A stretch of DNA of 64,000 nucleotides, from the NCBI GenBank assembly GCA_030734395.1, contig JAUZTG010000041.1:2542001-2606000 (forward strand), in the 5' to 3' direction. Below the pieces are notes generated by a model that saw only the letters and a list, made by a program, of their open reading frames with translations, searched no databases and was not told the origin of the DNA. This stretch comes from Sarocladium kiliense. Lineage: Eukaryota; Ascomycota; Sordariomycetes; Hypocreales; Sarocladiaceae. Made by a program: the position numbers and the translations under genes. Shown one piece after another: positions 22,230 through 32,544 of this stretch. How positions within the stretch are numbered: the stretch's first letter is position 1; the number at the start of each line of letters is the position of its first letter.

Positions 22230-23139
22230 ATGGCTTCTTATCCACCTGCACAGTGCTGCACAGTCGGCTTCAGACATGAGTGAGTAAGCTCCTTTGCCCG
22301 CTAGCATTCTTGCTAGAGCTAATCGACCTTACCATTGCGTAGAGGAGCACCGCAAGGAAAAGACATTCGAATTGCTGATGGCAAGTATGCGGCCTACCTA
22401 GCCACACCTCCGTCGAACAAGGCCCGGAAGTCGACTGCCGTTCTTTTCCTGCCCGATATCATGGGCGTCTGGCAGAATAGTCGGCTTCTGGCTGATGAAT
22501 TTGCTGCGAACGGCTATCTGACCCTGCTGCTTGACACCTTCAATGGCGATCCCATCCCGGTCAGATCAGTGGAGGCTGACGACGTGGACATTCCGGCCTG
22601 GCTTGCCGGTGGCTCCACTGGGGACAATCCTCACAACGAACCAGCCGTCGATCCCATAGTCAAGGACGCCATCACGGTGTTGAAGAAAGAGTACGGCGTG
22701 AAGAAGCTGGGGGCTGTCGGGTATTGCTTTGGTGCCAAGGTGAGCTGAGGCCTTCTGCTGACGAGCAGGGACCCTCGAAGAGCAGTATTGGATAATATAC
22801 TGACTGACCATGTAGTACCTCGTTCGGCACTTCAACGAGGGCATTGATGCTGGGTACCTCGCACACCCTAGTTTCGTGAATGCAGATGAGCTCGCTGCCA
22901 TCAATGGCCCTATCTCTATCGCGGCCGCCGAGACGGACCACATCTTCCCAGCCGAGAAGCGTCATGAGACCGAGGAAATTCTGCTCCGAAACAGCAAGAC
23001 CTACCAGCTTACACTCTATTCGAAGGTTGTCCATGGCTTTGCTGTAAGGAGCGACCTGTCCAAGCCTGAGCAGAAGTGGGCAAAAGAACAAGCATTTTAC
23101 CAGGCTATTGTGTGGTTTAATGAGTACTTGAAGGATTGA
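22230..23139 (+). CDS. Dienelactone hydrolase family protein
   Basis: Hydrolysis of dienelactone to maleylacetate is the classic reaction of this family. Three exons, 22230-22279, 22343-22739 and 22816-23139, give 256 residues, the normal size. The triad is visible: nucleophile Cys145 in GAVGYCFGAK, Asp190 in AAAETDHIFPAEKRHETE, and His222 in VVHGFAVR. FLPDIMGVWQNSRLLADEFAANGY carries the early strand-helix. The first exon is short (MASYPPAQCCTVGFRHE), a pattern common in fungal members. It is divergent from the ThDP enzyme and near the maleylacetate reductase, so a role in supplying maleylacetate fits. Fungal homologues also act on other lactones and esters, so the true substrate is open. 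Confidence 0.92.
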
Positions 23140-23629
23140 AGTGCCGTAGGGGTCAAAGTTCAATGTTTATTAGCGTCTACGGTAGTGTCAGGAACCTGAT
23201 GAGACTGTCCAAGCATGTTGTACAGTTATTCAAGGACAGAAGGTTGATAGTCGACCGAGTGTGTAGAGCAAGTTAGATCGAACAAGCGACCAAAGGCCCT
23301 AGGAGAACTAAAATCATCGATTAGCTATCAGTCAAGGCCCCATCTATCACGACTTTTGTTGAGCGAGCTGGACCCGGGTAAACGGCAGCTCAAGTCTCGT
23401 GGCAATCGAAGTGATGTGAGTAGACGTGAACCTTATGTCGGCAAGGATAATCTACGCGTCATCGTTGTCCTCGTAGGAGATTCACACGCGCCAACTTGGC
23501 ATTGCACTTGGAGATGGAGATGTCCCTCGACTAGAATGCAACATGTATACTAGCTACTTTTATGGATACATGAAGTAGACCAGGATTTCATTCACCCCCT
23601 CCATGTAATTGTTTTGTATCTAAGAAATT
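23140..23629. other. Intergenic, no gene seen
   Basis: 3' flank of the dienelactone hydrolase, leading into the decayed aldehyde dehydrogenase. No feature recognised. Confidence 0.45.
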
Positions 23630-24366
23630 CCCCCAACCCCTGTGGGGCATTGAATCTTCAATAGCCGCTGTTCTTGGCTCCCCCGTGCACCAAGGAAGTA
23701 CGAGAAGTTGATGTGGACTGCCCCGGACTCGTACTTCCTCGCAACCTGCATAGCGGCGTTGAGGTTCTCGGAGAAGACAGGTCTAGAAAGTCTATAGTCG
23801 GTGTTATTAGCGACTGCGAGAGCCTCCTCCTCCGTCTTAAACGTCATGATAGATACGATCGGCCCGAAGGATTCAGTGTCGTAGATGTCTATGTCTTTAG
23901 ACACGTCAGCAAGCATGACGGCCTGCATCTTAGTGCTTCGGCGGCCTCGGGAGTTCCGAGTAGCACCGTCGCCCCCTTACTGACCACATCGGTAACAAGC
24001 CGCTTGTTCTTCTGCACGGCTGCGCAATTGACGAGCACACAGGACGGGCTTTCGGAACCAAAGACCTTCTGCGTGGCCTCTTTCAGAGCCGCAGTGAAAT
24101 CTTGAGCGATGGGCTTGTGCACCAGGATGCGCTCTGTCGACATGCACACCTGGCCACCCTATGTAGAGTCAATCGTAAGCATGTCAGCAACAGCAGCAGT
24201 CGGAAACGGTAGCACACGTGAATGAAAGCATCCAGGGCGCACCCAGTAGCGGCCTTTTTGAGGTCCGCGTCCTTGAGAACGATGTGACATCTTTTCCACT
24301 GATAATGAATGGAACATTGATGTTTACTGGCTCAGACGAGCCGTTGGTTGGTGTACCTGGAGCCAT
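23630..24366 (-). pseudogene. Aldehyde dehydrogenase remnant (salicylaldehyde-dehydrogenase-like)
   Basis: Pieces of an NAD-dependent aldehyde dehydrogenase lie in order but broken. From 24366 the start MAPGTPTNGSSEP leads to VPFIISGKDVT, a typical N-terminus. This runs, with a frame change, straight into IVLKDADLKKAATGCALDAF, which belongs some 200 residues later, so the NAD-binding core is deleted. After a possible intron, GGQVCMSTERILVH retains the catalytic Cys region. The frame shifts again before MQAVMLADVSKDIDIYDTESFGP. Near 23690 the frame breaks once more, and the C-terminal HGGAKNSG is followed by a TGA where G-W/F-G-R-F-N-A is expected. Deletion, at least three frame breaks and a nonsense codon make a functional enzyme very unlikely. 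Confidence 0.82.
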
Positions 24367-24852
24367 GCCGCTTCTGAGGATGGGCGTGGCTGGACAAACA
24401 ATTAGATTAGCTGCCTATGGATGCATACCTAACTTTGGGAGTATTTAGCTCTATTGACCATCAAAATGGGAGGGCACAGCGAGAATCGATCCCGGGTGGA
24501 TGTGAGCTACTAGTAAGGTTAAAGGCAGGGTGGGGAGCTGTTAATCGTCGGTGGCGTTGGTCCACTCGGGTGGGTGATGCCTTATTACTTATCCAGGGAA
24601 TTAATGCAGTCTCTCAATTGTATCATGCCAGGGTCTCAACCGGCCAGGACAGCTTCCAATGACACTCAGTGTTGATACAACCGCCCATCGGATTCAACCT
24701 ACTGCTGGACGTAACGTTCCGGCTGCGTGGATGCGCTTAATGTTGTATCTATTCCTTCAAACCACACAGGCTAACCAGGGCTATACATGGCTATACAGCG
24801 GTCCTCTCAAACCCGGCTGTAACAAGATGCTACCTCTCAGGCCGTATCTGTT
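24367..24852. other. Intergenic, no gene seen
   Basis: Lies between the aldehyde dehydrogenase remnant and the maleylacetate reductase. Short open frames have no recognisable content. It may hold further decayed sequence, but I cannot support a feature. Confidence 0.4.
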
Positions 24853-25932
24853 CTACAGGTCTGCCGTTGCCTCCTCCCCGGCCCAGGCCCTCCTGATGAG
24901 CTCCCTGATCAAATCCCTGTCAATCTCTCTCGGATTAGGGTACGATTTACTGACAGCGAGATCGGCCGCCTTGTCGATGTCTGCCTCCTTGAATCCTATG
25001 GATGCCAGGCTTCGGGGCACGCCTAATGTGCGTAGTAAATTGTTGAGGCCACGTAAAGCGTCGCCGTCGCTGTCCGGAAACGCACCAGCAAGAGCCTTCA
25101 TAGCTTTAGGAACTCGGGGCGCATTGTACGCCAGCGCGTGTGGTAGGACGACTGTGTGTGTCTCCGCATGCGGCAAATCGAACGAGCCACCTAGGGTATG
25201 GCAGAGCTTATGATGGAGAGACATTCCGACGCTCCCCAAACATGTGCCGCAGAGCCAAGCTCCGTACTGGCAAGTAGAACGAGCCGAGACTGAGTTCTGG
25301 TCGGCAAGTAGCCCGTATGCTCCTTTTGCGAGGGATCGTACGCCTTCGACCGCCATGAGACTGATAACGGGGTTAGTGTTGGGGGCGTAAAGTGCCTCTA
25401 CGGCATGCGCAAGAGCGTTGACAATGCTCGTTAGTGACATAGGCAGTGGAAGCGTGAGAGTTAGGTCGACGTCATAGATAACCGTCTTGGGGACGATTGA
25501 CAGATGTGATTGGGTTTTCTTGACGCCATCAATAGTCTCCCCAAGGATTGGAGTCACCTCACTGCCAGCATAGGTAGTCGGGATGGCAATGTGGTATAGG
25601 TCTGTGCGAAAGCTGATGGCCTTTCCAAGACCAGTGGTGCTGCCACCTCCAATCGAGACCAAGACATCAGGCGATCTCCGCTGGCAAAATTGTAGGGCTT
25701 TCTCGGTGATATGCAACGGCGTGTGCATCGCAGCCTCCGAGAAGAGCCAGGCTGCTTCCACATGGGGCTCGAGCATGGCGGTGACCTCACTGGCCTGGTC
25801 AACTTGCTGGGGAGTCGAAAGGACCAAGGGCCTGCGAAAGCCAAGCTCCTTGAGGCATTCTGGAAGCTGTTGGATCGAACCTTGTCCAAAGATGATCCGA
25901 TGAGGCAGGGGGCTGTAAACGAAGGACCCCAT
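24853..25932 (-). CDS. Maleylacetate reductase (iron-containing alcohol dehydrogenase family)
   Basis: NAD(P)H-dependent reduction of maleylacetate to 3-oxoadipate. It is a single exon of 359 residues, the family length. The N-terminus has the shared start FVYSPLPHRIIFGQGSIQQLP. The nucleotide-binding loop is VSIGGGSTTGLGKAIS near residue 90, then IAIPTTYAGSEVTPI. The metal-site region has NALAHAVEALYA and HHKLCHTLGGSFDLPHAETH. These segments are characteristic of maleylacetate reductases within the Fe-ADH superfamily. The ATG at 25932 is used; an upstream in-frame TTG is not. It is divergent from the intradiol dioxygenase over 399 bp, the arrangement expected for two sequential steps. No muconate cycloisomerase is present, which favours direct formation of maleylacetate from hydroxyquinol. 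Confidence 0.92.
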   Translation of the reverse strand: MGSFVYSPLPHRIIFGQGSIQQLPECLKELGFRRPLVLSTPQQVDQASEVTAMLEPHVEAAWLFSEAAMHTPLHITEKALQFCQRRSPDVLVSIGGGSTTGLGKAISFRTDLYHIAIPTTYAGSEVTPILGETIDGVKKTQSHLSIVPKTVIYDVDLTLTLPLPMSLTSIVNALAHAVEALYAPNTNPVISLMAVEGVRSLAKGAYGLLADQNSVSARSTCQYGAWLCGTCLGSVGMSLHHKLCHTLGGSFDLPHAETHTVVLPHALAYNAPRVPKAMKALAGAFPDSDGDALRGLNNLLRTLGVPRSLASIGFKEADIDKAADLAVSKSYPNPREIDRDLIRELIRRAWAGEEATADL

Positions 25933-26331
25933 TTTCGAGAGACGCAAAGTTAAGAAGGCGTGTCCCTTTGTGACATCGGTCGGGCAGAATGCTGGTACGG
26001 CTTCATTTTTCTTGGGATGGGCTAGCAGAAAGTGTTATTATATGCGCGTCGCGCAAGTAACAACTTACCCACCTGGCTCTTCCACGTCCCCAAGCCATCC
26101 TCGTCAACACCACCCACAGAGCTATGCCCACCTCCTGGTCCGGTGGGGCTTCGTTGTCTGACATCGATGACTTGCCCACCGGACGACATTCAAAGTGGGC
26201 TTTATCAAATAGTCTCGAGCTAAAGCTTTGTTACATACAAAAAGAAAGTATTGGTCGGTATCCGAGGTCCTTTCTTTTAAATCACATTCGAGTTCCACTC
26301 AACTGCTAGGGGGAGCAGAGAAGCCGTCACC
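25933..26331. promoter_or_regulatory. Divergent promoter, maleylacetate reductase / intradiol dioxygenase
   Basis: A 399-bp shared regulatory region. It contains the 10-bp inverted repeat listed separately. No GTGGCT copies are present. Confidence 0.6.
26138..26184. promoter_or_regulatory. Inverted repeat GTCCGGTGGG / CCCACCGGAC
   Basis: Perfect 10-bp arms at 26138-26147 and 26175-26184, separated by 27 bp, about 150 bp before the dioxygenase ATG. Each arm contains a CGG/CCG triplet. It could be a dimeric operator; a hairpin role is less likely given the long spacer. Confidence 0.45.
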
Positions 26332-27367
26332 ATGTCTCCCACGCGCCCGGATATCCCGCCGCTGAAGGATCTCACAACCGAAAACATCACCGAGAACGTT
26401 GTGGCTATAAACTCTACTTGCAAGGACCCTCGAACTCGCTTCCTCTTCGAGAGGCTTGTGCATAATCTCCATAACTTTGCGCGCGAGACTCGTCTAAGCA
26501 CAGCTGAGTGGGAGACAGCAATCCAGTTCCTTACTAGCACTGGCAAGATCTGCACCGACACTCGACAGGAATTCATTCTCCTATCTGATGTCCTGGGTCT
26601 GTCTCTGTTAGTTGATTCAATCGATCATCCCAAACCGCCTTCGTCGACCGAGGGAACTGTCCTCGGCCCATTTCATGCCCATGGAGCCGAGAACGTGGCT
26701 TCCGGTGAAACCATATCTCACGATCCTGACGGGAAGCCCCTCTTAGTTGTTTGTTCAGTAACAGACTCTACGGGCAACCCCCTCGCAGGTGTCGAGGTTG
26801 ACGTCTGGGAGACGGACTCAAAGGGCTTTTACGATGTGCAGTACACGGATCGCGAAAGCTTCGATAACCGAGCAGTTCTACGCAGCGACGACCAAGGCAA
26901 CTTTCATTTCAAGGCCATTGTCCCTGTCCCTTATCCTATCCCCGACGACGGGCCAGTGGGTCAGCTGCTCAAAGTTCTCGGCCGGCATCCCTACCGCCCG
27001 AGCCATATGCACTTCAAGTTTAAGAAAGCTGGCTACGACCCTTTGATAACGTAAGATGTACCCATACATTCACATTGGATTGTTTGCTGACGTCATAAGG
27101 GCACTCTATCTCCGTGGCGACCCGTACGAGACTTCTGATGCTGTATTTGGCGTCAAGGAGTCTCTTGTCGTGGACTTGACCAAAGTTGCTGAGGCGCCGG
27201 GCTTCGCGGAAAGATATGATGTGCCAGAGAGCATGACACTGCTCCAGTATGACTTTGTACTTGTATCAGAGACCGAGGTTGCGGAGTTGCGGCATGCTGA
27301 GGCACTCAAGTCGGCGGGCGCCCTTGGGACTGGCTTGAGAGTTGTCAACGGGAGACTCTTGTATTGA
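26332..27367 (+). CDS. Intradiol ring-cleavage dioxygenase (hydroxyquinol 1,2-dioxygenase type)
   Basis: Fe(III)-dependent ortho cleavage of a catechol or hydroxyquinol ring. Two exons, 26332-27050 and 27100-27367, encode 328 residues. The N-terminal helical domain typical of the catechol/hydroxyquinol group is present (HNFARETRLSTAEWETAIQFL). The catalytic barrel shows TEGTVLGPFHAHGAE. The four iron ligands appear in order: Tyr in GFYDVQY, Tyr in VPYPIPDDGP, and two His in HPYRPSHMHF. The splice rejoins PLITALYLRGDPYETSDAVFGVK, a conserved block. Pairing with a maleylacetate reductase on a shared promoter argues for hydroxyquinol as the ring substrate, giving maleylacetate; catechol remains possible by sequence alone. 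Confidence 0.93.
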
Positions 27368-27849
27368 ATGATGGATTCTCAAGAGCGGAAGCGATGCATA
27401 ATTTAGTGCTTCTTGAAGATAAAGCAGGGTGTGCCCAAGGGTTCCGACTAGTACCTACTAGTAATATAGGACCCATGACTACCTACACCACCAACCCACG
27501 CGTCTGCAAACCTTCGCGCCCAACCCAACCCACTCCTCTCTTCCCCCAGGCTCCCCCAGGCTCCCCCAGGCTCCCCCAGGCCAGGCCTACGATCTAAACC
27601 CCGACTCGGGTTCGTTCCGGAAAATGGGAAACCTGGAGTTAGCGCTACTACCCCTCATCTTCTCCAAAGGGCGGGCAAGGGAGGGAGGCCACGACAGCTC
27701 CACTGCTGCCGGCATGCTTCTCCCCCCGGACTTTGAGTTTTGACTCTGACTTTGAACTTTGAGAGAAGACAGACGACCTCAGGTTCTTGACAAACACCAC
27801 CATCATCAATGCTCCGTCCGTCTTCAGCTGCAGCACAGCGCTAGGCAAT
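27368..27849. other. Intergenic region with a minisatellite
   Basis: Holds the tandem decamer at 27541-27580 and a run of TTTGA/ACTTTGA words around 27728-27760 upstream of the C2H2 regulator. No gene. Confidence 0.5.
27541..27580 (+). repeat. Minisatellite, 10-bp unit CTCCCCCAGG, four copies
   Basis: Four head-to-tail copies, the first with T for C at its start. Strong C bias on this strand. It lies in a non-coding spacer and likely varies in copy number between strains. Confidence 0.85.
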
Positions 27850-30538
27850 ATGATGACTGCCTTCTTAGCCAAGTCGGATCCTCCAGGCTACGGCCGTGCT
27901 TGGCCGAAACAGACAAAGCCTCCCCCGTGCAAGTTCTCGTGTACTCACTGCACGGCGACCTTCAAACGCGCCGCTCATTTGCGGCGTCATGACAAAACCC
28001 GTATTTACACTCGCCCTGTCCATCACTCAGCGATGTGACACTGACTCTGCCATTTCCTGGCTCTAGACCAAAATGACAAGCCTTACAGGTGTGAGGTTTG
28101 TCCAGTCTCGTCCACGCGCAAGGACGTCATCATCCGTCATACGAGGAACTTCCACCCAGAGATCGCTTCCAACGCCGCTGCAGCCAATTCTATACCCCTG
28201 GATGATGCGGAAGATGGTGAAATCAATGTACATGTCTCACCATCTTCATCAGCCTCCACAGGAAGCGCACCCGCAAACTCAACAGAGTGGGCGCTTCCCT
28301 CACCTGGCGAGCCAGAACAAAGCCACGGCGATTCCGGGACAACGGCATCGCAGCGTTTGCTGAATAGGGGTGCCAGGAGCCTAGAGAATGGAATCCTAGG
28401 TCCAGAAGCGCAGCTTCCAGTGACTGCATTCTACCCAACTGAAAATCCCGTAGCATCCGCGATGGACGCCCAGGATCACCAAATGTTCGACTTCTTGACA
28501 GGTTCTGATGTTGCCATTTCAAGCGTTTGGGATATTGTTGGAAGTGGCACTACTCCTACTCTGTACCCAGCAGACTTCTTATCCAACTGGGAAAGGACTA
28601 CATCCGTGACAGCGCCTGTGGAACTTCAGCCCTCCGTTGCGCCTGTATCGCACTTCAACCAGCCACCAGGCGGGAGCTGCTTCAGCCTGACGAATGCCGA
28701 GTACGAGAAGATAGTTGCCGACCTAGCAGATTGTGACCCTAGTGGGGCGCTCTCAGAATTCCGATTCCCTTCCAAGCATGCTGTGGTTCGGTTTGTGAAG
28801 GCATTCTTCAAGCACATGGCTCCTCAATTTCCTGTATTGCACCAACCCACCTTCCAAATTGCTGCAGCACCCTGTGAGTAAACGCCCTTGAATGCAGAGA
28901 AAAAGAGCTAACTCCGTCTTCCACGCAGCACCTTTGCTCATTGAGGTCATGGCCTGCGGCGCCATGTATTCTCACGAATGGCCGACAGCGGAGAGGCTAC
29001 ACAGAGTCGCCCTCCAGCTTTCTTCTGATGTAAATATTTCTCTCTTCCCCATTCGTTCCTCCCCCAGATACACGGCTCCGTCGAACGTTCTGGATTCATG
29101 TCCGATCCATCCGACTTGATGCTAGCCTAGTGTTATATGTTGCGTTCCCATGTCATACGGCGGGCGATTGCTGACAACTTTCACAGCACTGGAAGAAAGG
29201 TAGCAAGACGCAACTGTGGCTCTTACAGACGAATCTCTTGATGTCTTTCTTTGAGATGTATAACGCCGACTGGAAAATCCCCCAAAGGGGCATCACTTTG
29301 CTATCCGAGACTGCTAAAGTAATTGCCTCTTTCCTTCCTTACATACACCTTGGACTAACAGATTTCATCATAGCTTGCCCATGAAGCTTACAGCACTACC
29401 GAGGGACTCTCCAAGTCGAATTACAAGGACTGGGTGTTATTAGAGAGTATTGGCAGGCAAGTGCATCGAATCGAACCGCAGCTAGAAGCTGAGCTCTGAC
29501 CATGCCTAAAGATGCATATCAGGCATGATCGTCATCGGGGTAACACTGAACTCTACTATGAAAGATGAATACTTTAAAGTCCCGGGGATGGACTTTAACT
29601 TCACACTCGCTAGCATGAACAACACATGGATGTGCAAAGAGGACGACTGGGAACTACCGGCGGATGCACCCAACGTCTCCGACACAATGAAGCTCATCCA
29701 GATGGAGAAGACATACGACAAGGCACTAAGCGAGTTCGGGCTCCTGACAATCGTGTCGACCTTTCTTGGGCATGTCTGCTCGTTCGAGCTGCTCACTGGC
29801 TCTAGGCATCCGCATTTATGGGCAGCTTTTGTCACTGAAATGAGTGGACCAGTCCATGTTCTGGAGGAAATGTGCCAGAATTCACCTGCCGGTGCGGGTG
29901 ACGATGACACGGATTCCTCTCCGCTTCTTAGAACAGCAAGGGCTTTACTTGACTCCATACACTACCATCTGTATGGATCAAGCCAGTTGTTGATCATGAA
30001 AGAACTTTTCAGTGCTCCAGAAATCTTGGTAGATTCGGAAAGGTTCAGACAACTGCTTCTGCAAGCACCCTCTACAGCCAATTCTGACAAAGCCGTCAAA
30101 CGCGCAGCAAAGGCCTTTCTCGAAGAGGCTCGGCAGGGACTAAAATATCAAGCGAACCTCGGGGCTTCCAGATTTGGACCCGTGGCTACCACAGCTGCTT
30201 TTGAAAGAGGTAGGTTCAGATGGTGCTGCAGAGAGTAACCTCATGGAAACCCATGCTTATGCCAACACGCAGGTCTGCTCTTATGCTGGTACCTTCAAAC
30301 CAAAACTTCACCTAATCCCACAATGCCGACTCCGCAGCTACCGCTATATGCCCTCATCAGTGAAGGCATTGCAGAAGTCGAGTGCCAGCAAGTTTCGGAA
30401 TGCCAGTATCCGATCCCTGCCATGCCATTGCTCGCCAGCTCGATACTTCTGCAGGACTCCTCAGTTTGGAAATGTACGGCAGCTTTTGGTCGTTTGTTTA
30501 TTCACGAGATCTTCAAGCTAACGATTGCGGCAATCTAG
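27850..30538 (+). CDS. C2H2 zinc-finger transcription factor with fungal-specific TF domain
   Basis: Likely second regulator of the cluster. Exons: 27850-28000, 28067-28873, 28929-29029, 29187-29318, 29374-29456, 29512-30209, 30273-30538. Two C2H2 fingers open the protein: CTHCTATFKRAAHLRRHDKTH, whose last His is created by the first splice, then CEVCPVSSTRKDVIIRHTRNFH. A fungal_trans domain follows (FPSKHAVVRFVKAFFKHMAP, PLLIEVMACGAMYSHE, LWLLQTNLLMSFFEMY). The intron at 29457 appears to use a GC donor; the one at 29030-29186 is long (157 bp). After GLLLCWYL near 30300 the frame becomes doubtful. The modelled frame ends at 30538 (745 residues), but more protein-like sequence (ARQLDTSAGLLSLEMYGSFW) continues in another frame to 30600. 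This suggests a frameshift or an unseen intron. Confidence 0.78.
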
Positions 30539-30600
30539 GGCCTCCCGTAGTTTCGTCAAGACTGGAAGCTCTGATAGAGAAACTCAATTTCTCATCTTGA

Positions 30601-31025
30601 GACGATGTAGTACAGGTAGGTACAGCAAATGTGTGTGTGTATAAGCTCTGTGTATAAGGTCTGAGGTCTTCCACTGGGTTCCCTTCCCGGGCATTCGGGT
30701 ATATGTGAATTGATTAGGTTCCGGAAGTGAATCGAAAAGCCTCTGTATACTGTTTTATTTGACTTTCGTTCCTCTACGTGCTTGATCACGAATGGAAGAG
30801 AGTCGCCCGTATTGGATATTGGCTATAATGTGCGGCGTGCCTTGCACGGCGACAAACTTCGACGGAGAATAACTGCAATGACGAACAGAAACAGCTCTTT
30901 GGTCAAATGCCATCAGCATCACTACGCGAAACATCAACGGTAAATAGTAAATAGCTAGAAAAGACGAAGTGAATGAATAGCTGGATAAGCAGGCGGATAC
31001 AACAGTTTCACGGTCGATAAATGCC
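30601..31025. other. Convergent intergenic region, no gene seen
   Basis: 3' flanks of the C2H2 regulator and the BBE oxidase. A short TG run occurs near 30630. Nothing else. Confidence 0.5.
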
Positions 31026-32544
31026 TTATTTCTTCCTGCCCACAGCGAACAGCTTGTCAAACATATTTTCTGGATCATACTTAGCCTTCAGCTCCTGTAG
31101 CCGCGTGTAATTCTTGCCAAAGATGTCTCGAGAACTCTTCTGGTCGTAGTCTATAGTGTGGGAAATGAGTCAGCTCCGGGACGACCGCAGTTGTTGTAGA
31201 GTGAAACTCACGGTCATAATTTCCATACGCCAGCACAGAACCATCTTCGCCCGCTCTGCTCGATCTCCCTGTATTTGCCAACCACTTGTCAAACAGTGCA
31301 GTAGTGCCTCTGGCCCATCGCCTTCCTTCTGCGTCGAACTCTTCCTTACTCCAAGAAGGCTGGATACTTGCGTTCATATGCCATCCCCTGTTTGCAAAGC
31401 TCGTGTCGCTGTTGGTAGCGCGAGTGGCCACAACGTATGGATCATAGCACTCGAGCAAAATCATGCTATTTTCCATATCCGGGACCGCCTTCGTGAAAGC
31501 GGCATATGTTTCGATGAGGTCCTGCAAAAGCCCAGTTTGCAGAGGTAGTGTCCAGGCAGCTCCCTTCATGCTAACTCTGTAACCGGGAGTGGCCGATAGG
31601 ATCTGATTTGCGACGTCGTATGGCACCCATTTCACTGATTCCATCACCGGCCCAATGTCATAAAACGCCCTGAACGCCTCCCTGCCTTCTTCTTCTGTAC
31701 CGTTGAACATGACTACAACAGCCAGCGCAACCTTGCTACGATCATTAGGTGGACGAAGAATATTGATCGCGCCAGCTGCGCGGCCAGCGTGCTTGCTTTT
31801 CCCATTCCAGGCCTGTGGGCAGTAGAGGTCGTTCACCGCCTCGACAATTTTCTGCACAACTGGAGGCGAAGGTGGGAATGCGAGAACGCCTGTCCAGAGG
31901 TTGCCTTGCAGGTGCAGCCTGAATTCGAACTCGACGACGACACCAAAGTTCTGGCCAGCGCCGCGCAGACCCCAGAACAAGTCCTGATTCTCGTCTTCAG
32001 AAGCCTTCACGATTTCACCACTAGAAAGCACCACTGTGGCACTTAGCAAGTTGTCGATGGCGAGACCGTGGGCACCAGAGAGCCAGCCATATCCGCCTCC
32101 CAGGGTCAAGCCGCCGACGCCTGTGTCAGAGATAGTGCCTCCGACGGTTGCAAATCCGTGTCTCACTGTCTCTGCATCCACATCGCCCCAAGTAGCTCCA
32201 CCGCCAACTTTGACGCTTTTGTTGTTGGCGTTGACTTGTACCTGGCTAAGAGCCCGAAGGTCGATGAGCAGACCACCATCGGTGCTGCTGGACCCCGAGG
32301 TGGAATGGCCCCCACCTCTCACGGCCAGATCGATTTGGTTGGCTGCGGCGTACTGGATGATGGTAGAGATCTGTGAGGCATCGGTAGGGACAATAGCTAC
32401 ACCAGCTGGTCTCTCAGCAGCGGCCGACCATCGCTTGACTGATTCCATATAGCCCTCATCGTTTGGCCCGCTAATTCTCACATTTGTATCCCTAAGAAGG
32501 GAGCGTAGCTGGTCGATATCAGCGGAGTTGATGGCGCGAGGCAT
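31026..32544 (-). CDS. Berberine-bridge-type FAD-linked oxidoreductase
   Basis: Flavin oxidase of the PCMH/BBE class, which oxidises alcohols, amines or ring systems with O2. Two exons, 32544-31212 and 31150-31026, give 485 residues. His80 in VRGGGHS is the usual covalent FAD attachment site. The FAD domain continues with GGGATWGDVDAETVRHG, GVGGLTLGGGYGWLSGAHGL and DLFWGLRGAGQNFGVV. The BBE motif near the C-terminus is completed by the splice (NYDHYDQKSSRDIFGKNY then KAKYDPENMF). I see no N-terminal signal peptide when starting at 32544; an upstream in-frame TTG extension looks like leader sequence. Divergent from an SDR, with which it may share a substrate oxidation/reduction sequence. Confidence 0.9.

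Noticed and set aside
29030..29186. Extra exon reading RRTFWIHVRSIRLDAS inside this intron of the C2H2 regulator
   Set aside because: It looks protein-like, but the phases do not match the flanking exons, while direct joining of the flanks is in phase and gives a continuous domain.
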